From Argentina anserina (lineage: Eukaryota; Streptophyta; Magnoliopsida; Rosales; Rosaceae): 64,000 bases of DNA. Shown here piece after piece: positions 40,511 through 52,700 of this stretch. The stretch covers positions 4,297,001 to 4,361,000 of the forward strand of contig NC_065874.1 of the NCBI RefSeq assembly GCF_933775445.1. Reading direction: 5' to 3'. The notes below the pieces were generated by a model that was not told where the DNA came from, did not search any database, and saw only the letters and a list, made by a program, of their open reading frames with translations. The first letter of the stretch is position 1. Every line of letters begins with the position of its first letter. A program made the translations under genes and the position numbers.

Positions 40511-41460
40511 TAGGGGTGGACACTGGTAAGTACGGTTTGGTATTGGACAAAACTCATGACCCAATTCAAATTTTACGGTTTGGTTTTTTCATTTTAGAGA
40601 CTGTGACCCACAACCCGACTCTACCCGTACGATTCGTTTTTTTTTACTCGTATATAAAATACGTAATATTATACATTAATTTCAAAGTACAAAATTTAAC
40701 ATAAAAATGAAAACCAAAAGGTCTAATTAATTATTTCGTACCTTGAGTCTAACATCTCCGCAGTCTATATTTAGCTCAAGAACAAAATACTCAACTACAT
40801 TAAAATCAGATATTGAGGAGCAAAAATGTTTGCACTCTCTATGGGTTTAGGTAAATGAACCTCGCTAAGCCCTTTGTGTAGGTCGTCTGGTCTATCTAAA
40901 CCTTCTTTCATGTCTCATGTGAGCCGTTATTGATACTGATTCGATGAGAATATGAAACATTAATAAAATCATATATTAGAGAATTCAAATTTAAGAGTTA
41001 CGATACAAAGAGAGGCGACATGAAATGGAGAGAAGAGAGAAGAGTTATGTGGATTGGTATTGCGGAATGAAGTGAACTATTAATATAGCGCTACACTAAG
41101 GAATGGAGATTTAGAAATAGAGAAGACCATAAGTGTTTTTGTCTAAGATATAAGAGAGGCCGCAAGATTGATTAAGTCAATTAGGTTTATGTTGGATGTA
41201 GTTTTACTCTTTTTTTTAAATAATAAAAGTAAAAATATACCAAAACGTTGACGTTGACCGTTGATTTCGTGTTATTTGGGTCGGTTCGGTTTCGTTCGGT
41301 TTATGAGAGACTAAACCCAAAACTCAACCCGAACATAATCGGTTGGGTTCCATTTTTTTATTTTCGGTTCAGTTTTTTTTAATTTTTAATTTTTTCGGAT
41401 TCAGTTTGAGTTCGGATATATTTTTTTTTTTTCAGTTTTCGGTCTGCGTGTCAACCCCTA
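40511..41460. mobile_element. non-autonomous hAT element, TSD ATGGGGAC
   Basis: A 950-bp element with terminal inverted repeats TAGGGGTGGACAC (left) and, reverse complemented, TAGGGGTTGACAC (right). It is flanked by a perfect 8-bp duplication ATGGGGAC at 40503-40510 and 41461-41468. The interior is rich in CGGTT(C/T)GG words near both ends and has no transposase frame. An 8-bp TSD with T/CAGGGGTGG ends is typical of hAT. Confidence 0.9.
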
Positions 41461-41468
41461 ATGGGGAC

Positions 41469-41928
41469 TATATATGGTGCTCACCGGATGTCTGAGTAAA
41501 ACGTCTTGCTCGCTTACATCTCCGTCGCCATTTCATCGGAAAATCACGCATTTCTACAAACTACTTGACCACCACTGCAAACTCTAGCATTTTTTTTTCA
41601 GGATCAGGCACAATAATCCGCGTCCAGGCATTCAACTTATTAAGTGTTCATCCACCAAGGATCATATCACACATTCACCAATTGTTTGCAGTTTGTGAAT
41701 CTATTAACAAAACTAATAACATAGTGTCATTGATGAGGATAATTAACAAAACCAAAATACAAGCTGTGAGAGCATGTAAATTGAATAACACCAATTCATA
41801 TATAGATGTCGCTAAAGAAAAATATATAAGACGTAAATAATATTAAAGGGTCCAAACTTTAGCTATTTTTACAATTCCCCAAAATCTACAGAATTTGCAA
41901 AAGTACCCATGTCGGTTCGGACCCTCTC
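41469..41928. other. 5' flank of the TAF1-like pseudogene
   Basis: No gene visible. Possibly carries promoter sequence copied with the TAF1 fragment. Confidence 0.4.
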
Positions 41929-41936
41929 TATAAATA
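41929..41936 (+). promoter_or_regulatory. TATA box upstream of TAF1-like pseudogene
   Basis: TATAAATA in a C/T-rich context, followed about 65 bp later by an AG-GTATGT donor (42000) and at 42304 by a TTGTTGCAG acceptor. It looks like a copied promoter plus leader intron. Confidence 0.5.
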
Positions 41937-43785
41937 CACGAAGACGAATCAGACCAGCTTTCAAAGAGTATCGGCTAAAAGTTTGAAAGCTTTTTAGGTA
42001 TGTCTTCTTCCCTCTCTCACTCTTTCTCTCTTCCCATTAATGCCTTTACATGTTTTAGCTTGTCTTTCAATTCTCTGTTTATCTCTAAATTTGGTTTCAA
42101 CTCTCAACAGTTGTGTTTGCCCTATTTCTTGTAATGCTTCGTTTCAATGCTCTTGTCTTGTTTTCTTTCTTCATCAACACAAACCCTTTATGGAGTTCAA
42201 TGTAGAAATGATCTTGTTTAGAAGCTCAAAGATTATAGTGTCAGTTTTAAGGAAAGTAGAGTGCTTTTTTAGTTGGATTTTGAGTTCTTGATGTGTTGTT
42301 GCAGAGGGGTTGCAACATGGGTGATGATGATGAAGGGTATGAGGAGGATGGTAGGGGTTGTCGTTTTCTTGGGTTTATGTTTGGTAATGTGGATGACTTG
42401 GGTGATATTGATGTTGATTACCTTGATGAGAATGCAAAGGAGAATTTGGCTGCGCTTTCGGAGAAGCTTGGTCCTGCTCTTAAAGATATGGACCTGGCGG
42501 TCAAGTTAGCACAGACGTTGAGTGATGATGTGGAGCAAGATTATGGTGAGAAGGCTGAGAATGCAGTGGATTATTTTGACATTGATGAGGATTTTGAGGG
42601 TCCAGAGACTGAAGGTGCTGCTGAGGAGGATCATCTGTTTCCGAGAGACAAATGCTAATGTTTTCGGTGGATAAAATTCGAGAAATGGAAAATGTGGTGG
42701 TTGAAAATTATGATGAGGAGAGTGAACAAGAGGAGGAACATGAGGTGGTTGAACACAATAGACTTCCCTCACCGCTGCCAGTTCTATGCGTGGAAAATGG
42801 AGTGGTGATCCTAGGGTTTTCACTTTTCAGAAATCTTTGGCACTCATGTAAAGGAGGTAGTTGAAAGAAATCGTAGAGTATCTTTTCGCGAGAGTAGGCA
42901 TAAATCTGTGGATGTTTCGCATATTGTTGAAGAGGATGAAGAGGTGCTCCTCAAAGGAACTGGTGAAGAATTTACAGCTTTAAAACCTGATGATGGAGTG
43001 AAACATGATATCTCAGAAATGAATGATGATGTTGAATTTGCGAAAACTCATATTCAGAAAGAGGCTACCTCATTTTCTCTGTTGGATGGGCCAGGAATAG
43101 GCAGACACCTTTTTGCTGAACCAATGAAAGAAGATTAACATGTGGATCTTTATGAGGAAAGGCAATCATCCCTTTGTCCTACATTGTACCCTCTTGATCT
43201 GAAAGTCTGGGAAGATGGAATTATATGGGACAAGTCTCCTGTAATGAGTGACAATGCTGTTGAGAGTTGTGAAATTTCAGAACCTGAAGGTGCATTGGTT
43301 GATAAAGAAACGATAACTGAATCTGATAGTGGGTCTCAAAATATTCGGTTAGAGTCCAAGAAACAGTTTGATGAGAAAAGGCATGACATTATGCTATGTA
43401 GCTGCTGTAGCTTGTTGGAGACTTTTGGCTCAAGAAATTCAGTGGGACCTTTTTTAGGAAGCATATTTGTAATAACCCGATTTTTCGGGACGAGTCATTA
43501 TACTTTTCCTAAGTTATAAGTTTTCGAAAATTTTAAAGTGTGTTCGTTTCTTTTATAAACGTCGGAAATCGACAACGAAAACGTAATCGGAACGTTTAAT
43601 TCGAAAAACGTTACGTTTCCGAAAGTATTTATCGACTTTTATTTCCGTCGCTCGGTTGCGGAAACTTTCTTCACGAAAGTTGTAGAGCTCGTCGATACGA
43701 GTTCGGGAGTATGTGACATGTTCGAATCGGACGTCGGAGGTAAAAGTTATTAACGTCGGAAGTTAGTTCCGATTTTTGAAACGAG

Positions 43786-43794
43786 TATAAATAG
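43786..43794 (+). promoter_or_regulatory. LTR promoter TATA box
   Basis: TATAAATAG inside the solo LTR, about 320 bp from its left end, followed by a CT-rich stretch as in a transcribed R region. Confidence 0.6.
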
Positions 43795-44761
43795 AAACTT
43801 TTCAGATTAGAGTTTCCATTATTGGAAACCCTTCTCTCTCTCCTTCTCCCCGCCGCTCTCTCCCTTTCTCTCTTCTCTCTTCTCTCTTCTCTCTTCCCTC
43901 TTCCCTCTCTCGGCTTCCTTCCTCTCCCTCTCGACCCCGAGCACTCTCCCTCTCTCGGTTCTCACCTTCTCTTTCTCCCTCTCGACCCCAAGCACTCTCC
44001 CTCTCCCTCTCCCCGAGACTCTCCCTCTCACCCGAAACTCACTCATCTCCATCGGCTTCACCACCGATCTCCCCCCTTAGGGAGACGTGGCCCTCACCGC
44101 CGGTCTAGGAGGCGTCGCACCTCCCCGCACAAGCGACCCCGAGGTCGACTCCCTCTCTCTCGCCGCACCGGAGCTCCACCAAGACGTTGACTTTTCCTCC
44201 GCCTTATCCAAGCCATCTCCGGTGGTTTTAAAGCACGAATGAGGTGAGGTTTAGCATGAATAGGTTGTTGTGATGCTTGTTGTACGATTTGTGGTTGTTT
44301 GGTTGCGATTTGGAAGAGTTTGGAGGAAGAGGAGTTACCGCCGCCTAGAGGCGGCGCGTGTGGAGGTATGGGGTGGCGTAGGGGCTGCCTAGGACCGTAG
44401 GAAGATAGAGGAGGAGGAGGGGGAGAGGTTGGGCACGGCGGTGGCGTCACACGCTCCTTGGTTGGCGTCGGCGCGTGGGCCCCACGCGCGGCCGGCCGGA
44501 GGTGGCGCGTGTGCCACACGCGCCGCCGTGTGAGGCGGTGTGAGCAGTGTTGACAGAAGGGTATTTTGGTAATTTACTGTGTACGGTAAATGTAAATGTA
44601 AATTTTATTTACGTATGGTAAATGTAATTAAATGTTACCTACGGTAAATGTAATTTATAAATTACTTTCAGTAAATGTAAAAAGTAATTTGTAAAAAGGT
44701 AAATTAGTAAATTTTATTTACTGAGATTATATTTACCTTTAAACAGTACGTATATGTATAT

Positions 44762-44916
44762 AAATACGTATATAATATTTATACGTACATAAATACGTAT
44801 ATAATATTTATACGTACATAAATACGTATATAATATTTATACGTACAGAAATACGTATATAGTACTTATACGTACAGAAATACGTATATAGTACTTATAC
44901 GTACAGAAATACGTAC
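44762..44916 (+). repeat. 29-bp tandem repeat, five copies plus a partial
   Basis: Units start at 44762, 44791, 44820, 44849 and 44878. Each reads AAATACGTATATA then a variable TATTTATACG or TACTTATACG then TACA(T/G). The TACGTA palindrome recurs in every unit. It lies within the solo LTR. Confidence 0.9.
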
Positions 44917-47331
44917 TAATCATGTATTTGTACAGTAACCGTGAATAGTAACTGTGAACAGTAACTTCGTATAAACCAAAATTGCTGAACAGTAACCGTT
45001 TATTACTGTTTTGGCATTTAAAGGTTTAGGAAATGTTTCTAAATTCCTTTCTTATCTTTTCAAGGTGATCTATAAAGCGAGGAAAGGAAATTATCTTCGG
45101 AAATTGTAGGATTCACGCTCAAGTCAATAAGGTGAGTAAGATCTCACTGAATTACGAATCTACCCTCGTGGTGATTCAACATTTTGCAAGTGTGTTTATT
45201 AAATGAATTACAACATGTATATAATTTAGTGGACTACATATATACAGTATAATGGTAATAAGTACATATATATATATAGTTCATTAAATTACGTACTGTT
45301 ATTAATTCATTAAAAATAGTCATTTCAGTGACAGAAAAATTGGGCATGTGTATGTGATTCAAATGGTACGATATGATGTGAGATTATTGTACGTAATTTT
45401 CAGGTATTTATGAAATATGACATGTATAGGATATAGAGGACTATGTATATATAGTATAAATGGTAAACAAATACGAATATATATAGTTCGCTATATAATA
45501 TACTGTTATGATTTTTATTGTGGTGATATTGTGAAAGTTTTAAAACGTACAATATGATGAGTGATTATTGTACATGATTTTATCACGGAGAATGTGAAAT
45601 ATTGTGATTTGTCTTCGGACGTGATGTGTGGTACAATATGATGTGAGATTATTGTACATGTGCGGCAAGTCGAAACCTAGCCTTTGGCCGGGCGAAAGTT
45701 ACGATACAGTTAGAGCTCTAGTCTGTCTGCCATAGTACTGCATGGGAGGTAACGGGTGGTTATCTGCTCATGAGTACTCAGCTTGTTTTGGATATTGGGT
45801 GGCGGGTGGTTACCCAACATCAGCGGTATACTAAGTGAGGGGTAACAGATGTGTACCAGCGCTCATTAGTTACCATTTTGTGAAAGTATTAGAGTAACCA
45901 GATGGGTTGCTCGTTTTCTCATGATTTTCATTATACTGTGTTGATGTGGAGTTGTGTCTTTTATGAGACGAGAGTTATATTAATATTTTACTCATACGAG
46001 CTGTAAAGCTTACCGGGTTTGTGTTGCAATCCCGGTGCACTAATATCAATGGTGTAGGGGATACTTCCGCAGGTGCTGAGTAGTGGTGATTGAGTGACGA
46101 CTCCGAAGACTTGACGTCGTTCGCATCCAGTAGTGGTGAGGCTCTAGCATGGATTGTGTGTGAGATTTGGTGTAATTTTATTGTGAGGTTGTTGTGAGGA
46201 TTATACAATTCCATTTGTTATATGTTGAATTATCATTTGGGTTTGTAATAATCGGCTTGACTGAGTTATATTTTAAACTCAGAGATGATTCGCTGTGCAC
46301 GTTAAATGATTTCATTTTCATTGAGATCGTTTTTGGTGTTCTAACGACTTTGAGATTTTGAGTTTTTAGGCTCGAAATTTTGGGGTCGTTATAATATTCC
46401 ATCCCCAACTCTTAAGGCTAGACTCTCGATTTGAAGTGGATAACCATGATTATGGTAGAATGGAAAATGTCAATCAGAAGCTTCGTGCTATGAGGGAATT
46501 TAGCAAACGTACTTCACATAACAGAGAAATGCTGGAAGGATCATGGTTAGACCAGATAATATAGGACACAAATACGCCTATTAGGAAGCCAAAGCTTATC
46601 CTTGATCTTGAATGTGAGCGAATGCTCTTTGAGATCTTGGGTAATAAGGACGGTGAACATCTTAATCTTCTTTCAGTGGCCACTTTTGTAACTTCCCCTG
46701 TAAAGTCAAGCAATGAGGATCCTGTGCCAAGACATAGAACTCAGTTTTGTTGGCAATGAAGTTGTTTTATAAAGGGAGGGAACTCGAAGATGATAAATCT
46801 CTGGCTGCACACCATGTTCAACAGAACTCTTTGCTTTATCTGGTTCGTACAAAAGTACATTTGTTGGGAAGGTCACAAAAGCTTCCTGTTGAGGACAAAT
46901 GTTTGCCTACTCCTAGAGCATTTAAGAAGAAATCTGATATTTCAGTGAAAGATGGTCATGTCTTTCTAGTAGAGTATTGTGAGGAAATACCTTAACTTCT
47001 GAGCAACATTGGTATGGGTGCAACATTGTGCACTTACTATCAGAATGACATTTCGTTGCACAATGGAAACTGTAGCTTGGAACATGTCATTACGCTAAAC
47101 CCTGTTGATGACAAGAAAATGGAGTAGTAGTCATTTTTGGATTTCTATGTAGTTAACCTGCGAATATATTTAGCTCAGTTTCCCACTTGGTACTAACTAG
47201 AAACTAGAAAGTGTACATCTTAACTTTCCTAAAGAATAAAAAGTCCCAATATCATTATTTTTCATTATTGTTGTTGGGACTTCTAAATTTTTTCACTTAA
47301 CTTTCATCTACATTCAATAATTAAATTTTGG

Positions 47332-47365
47332 GGCCATCGCAGCGACGCACCGGTTATTTTCCTAG
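47332..47365 (+). mobile_element. possible Helitron 3' terminus
   Basis: A CATCGCAGCGACGCACCGG block followed by TTATTTT and CCTAG then T resembles Helitron 3' ends (GC-rich subterminal block, CTAG, T target). The hairpin is weak here, so this is less certain than the one at 16743. It lies about 240 bp after the TAF1 fragment, so that fragment may be Helitron cargo. Confidence 0.4.
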
Positions 47366-47633
47366 TTATTTTTATTATTTGCTACAAAGAACAATCTTTA
47401 ATACACTGAAAACATCTTTAATATACTGTAGTCTACATACATTCATGTAACGTTTTAAAAAATAATAATAATAATCTTAACATTCAGCCATGTATATTGT
47501 AGATACACGTCGTACATCGAAGACTCACTTTAAGAAGTAAATTACAAACAGGCCCATATGATAAAATTAGGCCCGTTAAGGCCTCCCCTCATTAGTTCGC
47601 TCCTTCACTCACAAACCAATTTCTCAACAGAAA

Positions 47634-48512
47634 ATGGCGGTGAGATATCTCAAAGACTTCATAGCATCGGAGGCCTTCAAAACCGCCGGCAGAGAGCTAC
47701 GCGACGGCGTCCCCCGCCTAGTTAAGTTCATCTGCTTCCTCCAAGTCACCAACGCTCACCTCCTCACCGTCGTTCTGGTAACTAAACTCCCCCCACACTC
47801 TTCTTTCTCATCTTTCACTCTCAGAGCTCCAAAACGACGCCGTTTTTGTGTGGTCGCAGACGTACGGTCCGAGCATGCTCCCGACTCTGGGCCTCGCCGC
47901 GAATTTGAGCTTGGCGGAGCGAATCTCGACGCGGTTTGAGAAGTTGAGAGTTGGGGACATCGTGCTGCTGAGATCGCCTGAGGTTCCTAGGAAGATTGTG
48001 ACCAAGAGATTGGTGGCTATGGAGGGTCAGTCTGTTAGTTACGTTGTTGATCCAAAGAACAGTCATGTGTCTCAGACTGTTGTTGTATGTGTTATGAGCT
48101 CATGTTTCAGTTTTGAGTTGTGTTTTTTTTTTTTTAAACTTGAATTGTTTGGATTTGTTGGAGTGATTGTTGTGGATTTTGGTGGTGTGATAGGTTCCGA
48201 AAGGGCATGTTTGGGTGGAGGGAGATAATATCTATGATTCGACTGATTCGAGGATGTTTGGGCCTGTTCCTTATGGTCTTGTACAAGGCAGACTCTTTTG
48301 GAGGGTGAGAAAATTTGTGTCTTTTATCTTGCTCATTTCTTTGTTCTTTAAGTCTAGTTTACAATTTCAAGTTTCTAGTTTTGGTTTATTATGTTAAGAC
48401 AGTTTATTTTCTTCTCAAAATATCTCATCTTTGTTTATCTTGTCATCAGTTTTGGCCACCTAAGGATTTTGGATCATTGGCACAAAGCAAAGTGAAGGAT
48501 CCTGTCTCCTGA
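47634..48512 (+). CDS. IMP1: mitochondrial inner membrane protease subunit 1-like
   Basis: Four exons, 47634-47777, 47860-48084, 48194-48304, 48450-48512, about 180 residues. An N-terminal membrane-anchor region ends in [11 protein letters not shown]. The S26 peptidase box 1 [10 protein letters not shown] holds the catalytic Ser. [20 protein letters not shown] and [14 protein letters not shown] follow, the latter with the catalytic Lys. [20 protein letters not shown] and [11 protein letters not shown] complete the signal-peptidase-I fold. IMP1 removes sorting presequences from proteins in the intermembrane space. The C-terminal [10 protein letters not shown] is family-like. The 82-bp first intron is near the minimum plant size. 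Downstream, 'TGA G|gtacat' and an acceptor near 49068 suggest a 3'-UTR intron. Confidence 0.92.
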
Positions 48513-49786
48513 GGTACATTATTAAGCATGCACTGTTACTATGCCCTTCTGATACTGTTCTTGATTGTGTGATATGCTTGTGTAATGGAACTGGAAAGTT
48601 GGGAAAACGTTTTTTTGAATCACTGCTGTTTCTGGGGTTATCTGAAAGCCCGTTGTAGTATACTTTTATTGTATAGGAGAAGTATTTTGAGTCTGAGACT
48701 TTATGTGCATGACTACTGAAATGAAACCTGTATTCCTCAGTAGCTTATTTTTAATTTTCTCTTGATATGTTAGCACTTAGCAGTCTTTTTTTTCATTTTC
48801 ACAGATATCTGTTCCTCCTGAATCTGCTGTCAATTACGTTTACCATAATATTTCTTCTCACACTCTACAAAAAGATAGTCAATATGGGTCTTGGTTTTCA
48901 AACTCTTTTTCTGTGGATTCTCTTATACATATCTTGTTAATTTTGGATCATCGCTTTCTTACCAATTCTGTGGTCGAATCTGTAGATTTCCATCAACTTA
49001 TGTTGAGTTTTCCCTTAAAATTGAGGTATATGTTGGTGAACGTGTTTGACTTATCTAACATTTTACAGGATTGGCATCGAGTCTGAAGTTGAGGAACCAA
49101 GACTGGAATCATGGGATAAGAGTTCATAAATGCCAAAAATTGCTATTACCCTCAGAAAATCTGAGTCAAGCTGCTAGCAGCACTAGAAACTTGCTGAGAT
49201 TACATTATATACCTGAGGCTACTTTTGCAAGAGATCGCAACTTCTTCTCCAGCCTCGAGTTAAATGGGGCCTTCACATTGATTGGTCAATGTTTGTAGAT
49301 ACGGCACCTAGGTGATCTATCACATGTTTATCCAAGTTTAAAGACTGGTGTATTAAACAATCACGGAATCACCCACCTATGTCAATGTTCTGAATGGCAA
49401 GTTTAGTTGGGTCTGCTCTTGATCAATTATCCTTTCAATTTAGCGATGATAAAATCATCTACTACCTAGTACCTACCATATGTGAAAAAAAAAAAAAGGA
49501 AACAGTATATTGGAAGAAAAAAAATAACTAAATTACAAACCATGCATTTAGCATCTTGTTGCTATGTACATCCTAAACTGTCAAAACCATGGCAATGCTA
49601 CCTATGGCTGTACACAAAATTCCTGTCAAGTATGCATAACACCCTCTTCATCTCATAGCCACAAGCTGTTGGTATCTGAGATAATAGTTCAGTGCCTTCG
49701 GCTCACTTCATAAGTTTGGGACGGCAGCAACATGCTTTGCATGCAGGTACGTCGGTATATTCAAGAGTTTGCAAAAACAGGAAGAG
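48513..49786. other. 3' flanks of IMP1 and TOM1-like genes
   Basis: Probable 3'-UTR intron and last noncoding exon of IMP1 (to about 49440), then the minus-strand 3' UTR of the TOM1-like gene. A 75-codon frame at 49071 begins at a TTG and is not coding by any sign I see. Confidence 0.45.
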
Positions 49787-52700
49787 TTATATTGGACTTG
49801 CTCTTGATACCTGCACCTGAAAGCTTATAGTAAGCATACAATGAAAATGACAAAAAATATGGGGATTGTAAATACGGCTGTTACAGCAAAAATCTAACTC
49901 TAGCAATTTTCAGTTTACAACAAACGCTGAGGTGCACAATATCTTTCTTATTACAGTATATAAGACTATATATATTTAGTCAATCCCTGACTAATATGTT
50001 ATTTGTTTCTTTATGTCAATGCAAGACCATTAGACAATCAAAACAAAATATTTATTATGGGTAGTTTGATAGAATATTGCTTTTGCAGAAAAGCATCTAA
50101 TTGTGCGGGAGACGAATGGTTTATAGAAGAAACCAAACCTGGTTCCCCAAGCTCATTGCTGCAGTCCAGCCATGAGGATGTGGTAATGCATTGGGATCAA
50201 AGGCATTGGAATCATCACTAAGGAAAGTTAATGTAGTTGGTTCTTCTTGTCGTTGTCGTGTGTTAGCTGGTATTGAGGGTGGTAATTCTCTCATGACCCA
50301 TAAAACATAAGCTGAGGGTATTGATGAACCTGACAAGACAACATAAGCTTCTGTTAAACTCAAGGAATCTTTATATGTAAATTGAAAAGAGGGTAAAGCG
50401 ATTGCTGTATGTTACTAAGCCCCCTTCAAATAGAAAAACAAGATCCATTTAATTTTCAAACAGGAAAAAAAATTTGGAATACCTACCTACAAAATAATAT
50501 AAAATCAGCAAAAAAGCAGTATAAACACCATTCACTGGCTGTTGATAGCAATGGTAAAGCACCTGCATAATAATATATTCAATAAACTACCGCAAATATT
50601 TGATCAAGAAAAAAAAACCACATGGCTTAAAATTAGGTACGTACAGGTATATCAGTTAATAGAGCCACCAAAGCACTTGAGGCGAAACATAGAACAGAAA
50701 CGACAGCTAAACCTGCAACCTGTCAACAATATAATGTTTCCATGCATTATTATCAGAATAATAAAAGTAATTGATTAATTATTAGCCATCAACATATATT
50801 TACCAAATTATTGCTGCAATACATAACATATCAGATTACCAAATTAAGATATAGAGATATAGTAGTAATAGATTATATACCTTCCACATTTCAGAAGAGG
50901 CTCTCTCAGATCTAACTTGTCTCATTCTCAAGCATAATAGGAGTCCTGAAATGACAAAATACCACCAAATACAACTTCAAAGGATTGAAGATTAAATTAT
51001 ATAAATGAATAAATTATGGTGCCTTAAAATGTCTTAGATCAGCAAATGCGACCAAGACCACAAAATAAGGGACATGGTTCTCACAAAAAAAGATAATGAA
51101 CCAAAAAGACTGTTCGGAGTTCCCTATCTTGTTCAAAACTATATAGGTTGGAATGGATCAAAACTAATCATACTCTGATAGTGTGTAGACTCCACTGGGA
51201 GGCGATTATGCATGGATTCGGTACAAATCTGATCATCTATACTACTTCTAAACTCATAAACTCAGAAAATTACTTAATTTTGCAAGCAAATACAAGCACC
51301 TGAAATAATAGCTACTCACCATAGCATGCCAATGCTCCTCCCAATAATAGTGTCACTACTGCAAAAAGATCTACATATACCTGCATGATAAAAATCCACT
51401 CAATAAATTAGTAGTTGTTACCTAAAATCAAACCAATATATGCATTATATACAGTATATACAAAATTACTACATCAAATATATATTTGCAATCAAGTTAT
51501 AAACAAAATCATTATCTGCTGATTCTGCTCATAAATCAGATATTATATATATGTTCTTTTAGTACCAAAATATTGTGTAGATGTTTAGATATAATTCTTC
51601 ATTTTGATCCTAGCCTAGAAATGGCTTCAATAGCGGACTAATGAAGAATTGTTGTTGAGCTTTTCGAAATTCAACAACGTGCAATCTATCAACAAGTATC
51701 CATTTCAAGTTAAATTAAGCCACCAGGAAAGTGGCTCAAACCAATGTTAAAAAGTAGTCTCCAAAAATAAGCTCCTTCAATTGAGCAGTTCCAGTAAAAA
51801 TTCCTAAGTTCGCTTTAATATTAACACTCATTTATGTGGGCACATACACTACTGAATAATGGAACAGGATAAATTCAGACCAATGCAAGTATTTGAAGCT
51901 TCAGCTCATGCCAAAACAGTAAATCATCCTACATTCTTCTATGTTAACCGAAGATAGGAATATATTAAGTGATGAATGAATCAAAGTATTAAAGACAATC
52001 AGTTAGCAGGTTTCATACCCGAGCTACTACAGCAGAATCAATGGGATTTTTTCCCATCCCAATCCAGATAACCACAGCACATGCGATCATTATAGTGAAA
52101 ACTAGCAGAGTAACCTGTCAAGTGAATCATGAGTATAAATATAGTATTATTTTGCAGTACGATAACTTCACCAAAAGTGTACAATGGGTAATGATTAACA
52201 TAAGATAATGACTAGCCAGTGCACAAGAAAGCTAGAACTGTTGCAATACCAGAATCACAATTTTCTGGCGACTTCCAACATGGACAATTCGAGGAAAGCA
52301 CCTTCTAGGCCTATCAGTGTCCAACGAATTAGTTTTGCTAAATGTCTTCTCCAATAGAGTTTCCTGAAAACTACCTTCATCCTCCTCATCTTCGTCATCT
52401 GCCTGATGGCACAGGTCAACCCTAAAGGTGAGAGTGTCAGATATTGCTCATAAGAGACAAAACTTTAGAATAATAATCAAGTGAGAAAGATATACTAAAG
52501 AAAAGACTTGCAAAATGAACTTTGATTTTTTAACGAAAGACTGTTGTTAAGAAGTATTATTATATCCACACAGTTATATTCAACCATATTTTTTTCAGGT
52601 TGCCTCACAGAGTGCAAATACTGCAAAATATACTTATTTAGTTCACATATTGTTTGTTCTCCACTTCATCATCCAACTAATCATGTCTCAGGGGTAATAT

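Larger units (their letters stand above)
43468..46393. mobile_element. 2.9-kb solo LTR inserted in TAF1 pseudogene, TSD ATATT
   Basis: Begins TGTAATAACCCGA and ends GGGGTCGTTATA, roughly inverted repeats of each other, flanked by the perfect 5-bp duplication ATATT (43463-43467 and 46394-46398). There is no gag-pol frame. A TATA box at 43786 followed by a CT-rich leader-like zone marks an LTR promoter. Long LTRs of this style suggest a Ty3/gypsy chromovirus (Tekay/Del type), which is inference. The right end reads TA rather than CA. A second copy begins at 63731. Confidence 0.8.
42317..47127 (+). pseudogene. TAF1 (TFIID subunit 1) N-terminal pseudogene
   Basis: Pieces in several frames match plant TAF1/HAF in order. 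They run: the acidic N-terminus (RFLGFMFGNVDDLGDIDVDY, then LDENAKENLAALSEKLGP) from 42317; a middle part (MDVSHIVEEDEEVLLKGTGE about 42908; SPVMSDNAVESCEISEPEG about 43235); then after a 2.9-kb LTR insertion REMLEGSWLDQII and KPKLILDLECERMLFEILGN (about 46520-46640); the ubiquitin-like part MKLFYKGRELEDDKSLAAHH (46753); KKKSDISVKDGHVFLVEYCE; and GMGATLCTYYQ near 47010. TAF1 is the scaffold of TFIID; the HAT and bromodomain parts are absent. There are multiple frameshifts, an in-frame stop after WLDQII, and an internal deletion before the ubiquitin-like part. An upstream TATA and leader intron imply DNA-level copying rather than simple retroposition. Confidence 0.88.

Noticed and set aside
43819..44519. 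Arg/Pro-rich open frames on both strands
   Set aside because: They are low-complexity translations of CT- and GC-rich LTR sequence, overlapping on both strands, with no domain.
44762..44916. Regular 29-bp repeats as a CRISPR-like array
   Set aside because: Units are directly adjacent with no spacers and lie in a plant LTR; it is an ordinary tandem repeat.
49071..49298. 75-codon frame after IMP1
   Set aside because: It starts at TTG and sits in the likely 3'-UTR exon of IMP1.
50121..50138. Read-through end of the TOM1-like penultimate exon (VWFLL stop)
   Set aside because: Splicing to the 8-codon exon at 49810-49787 gives the family C-terminus SRASPI, so read-through is less likely.
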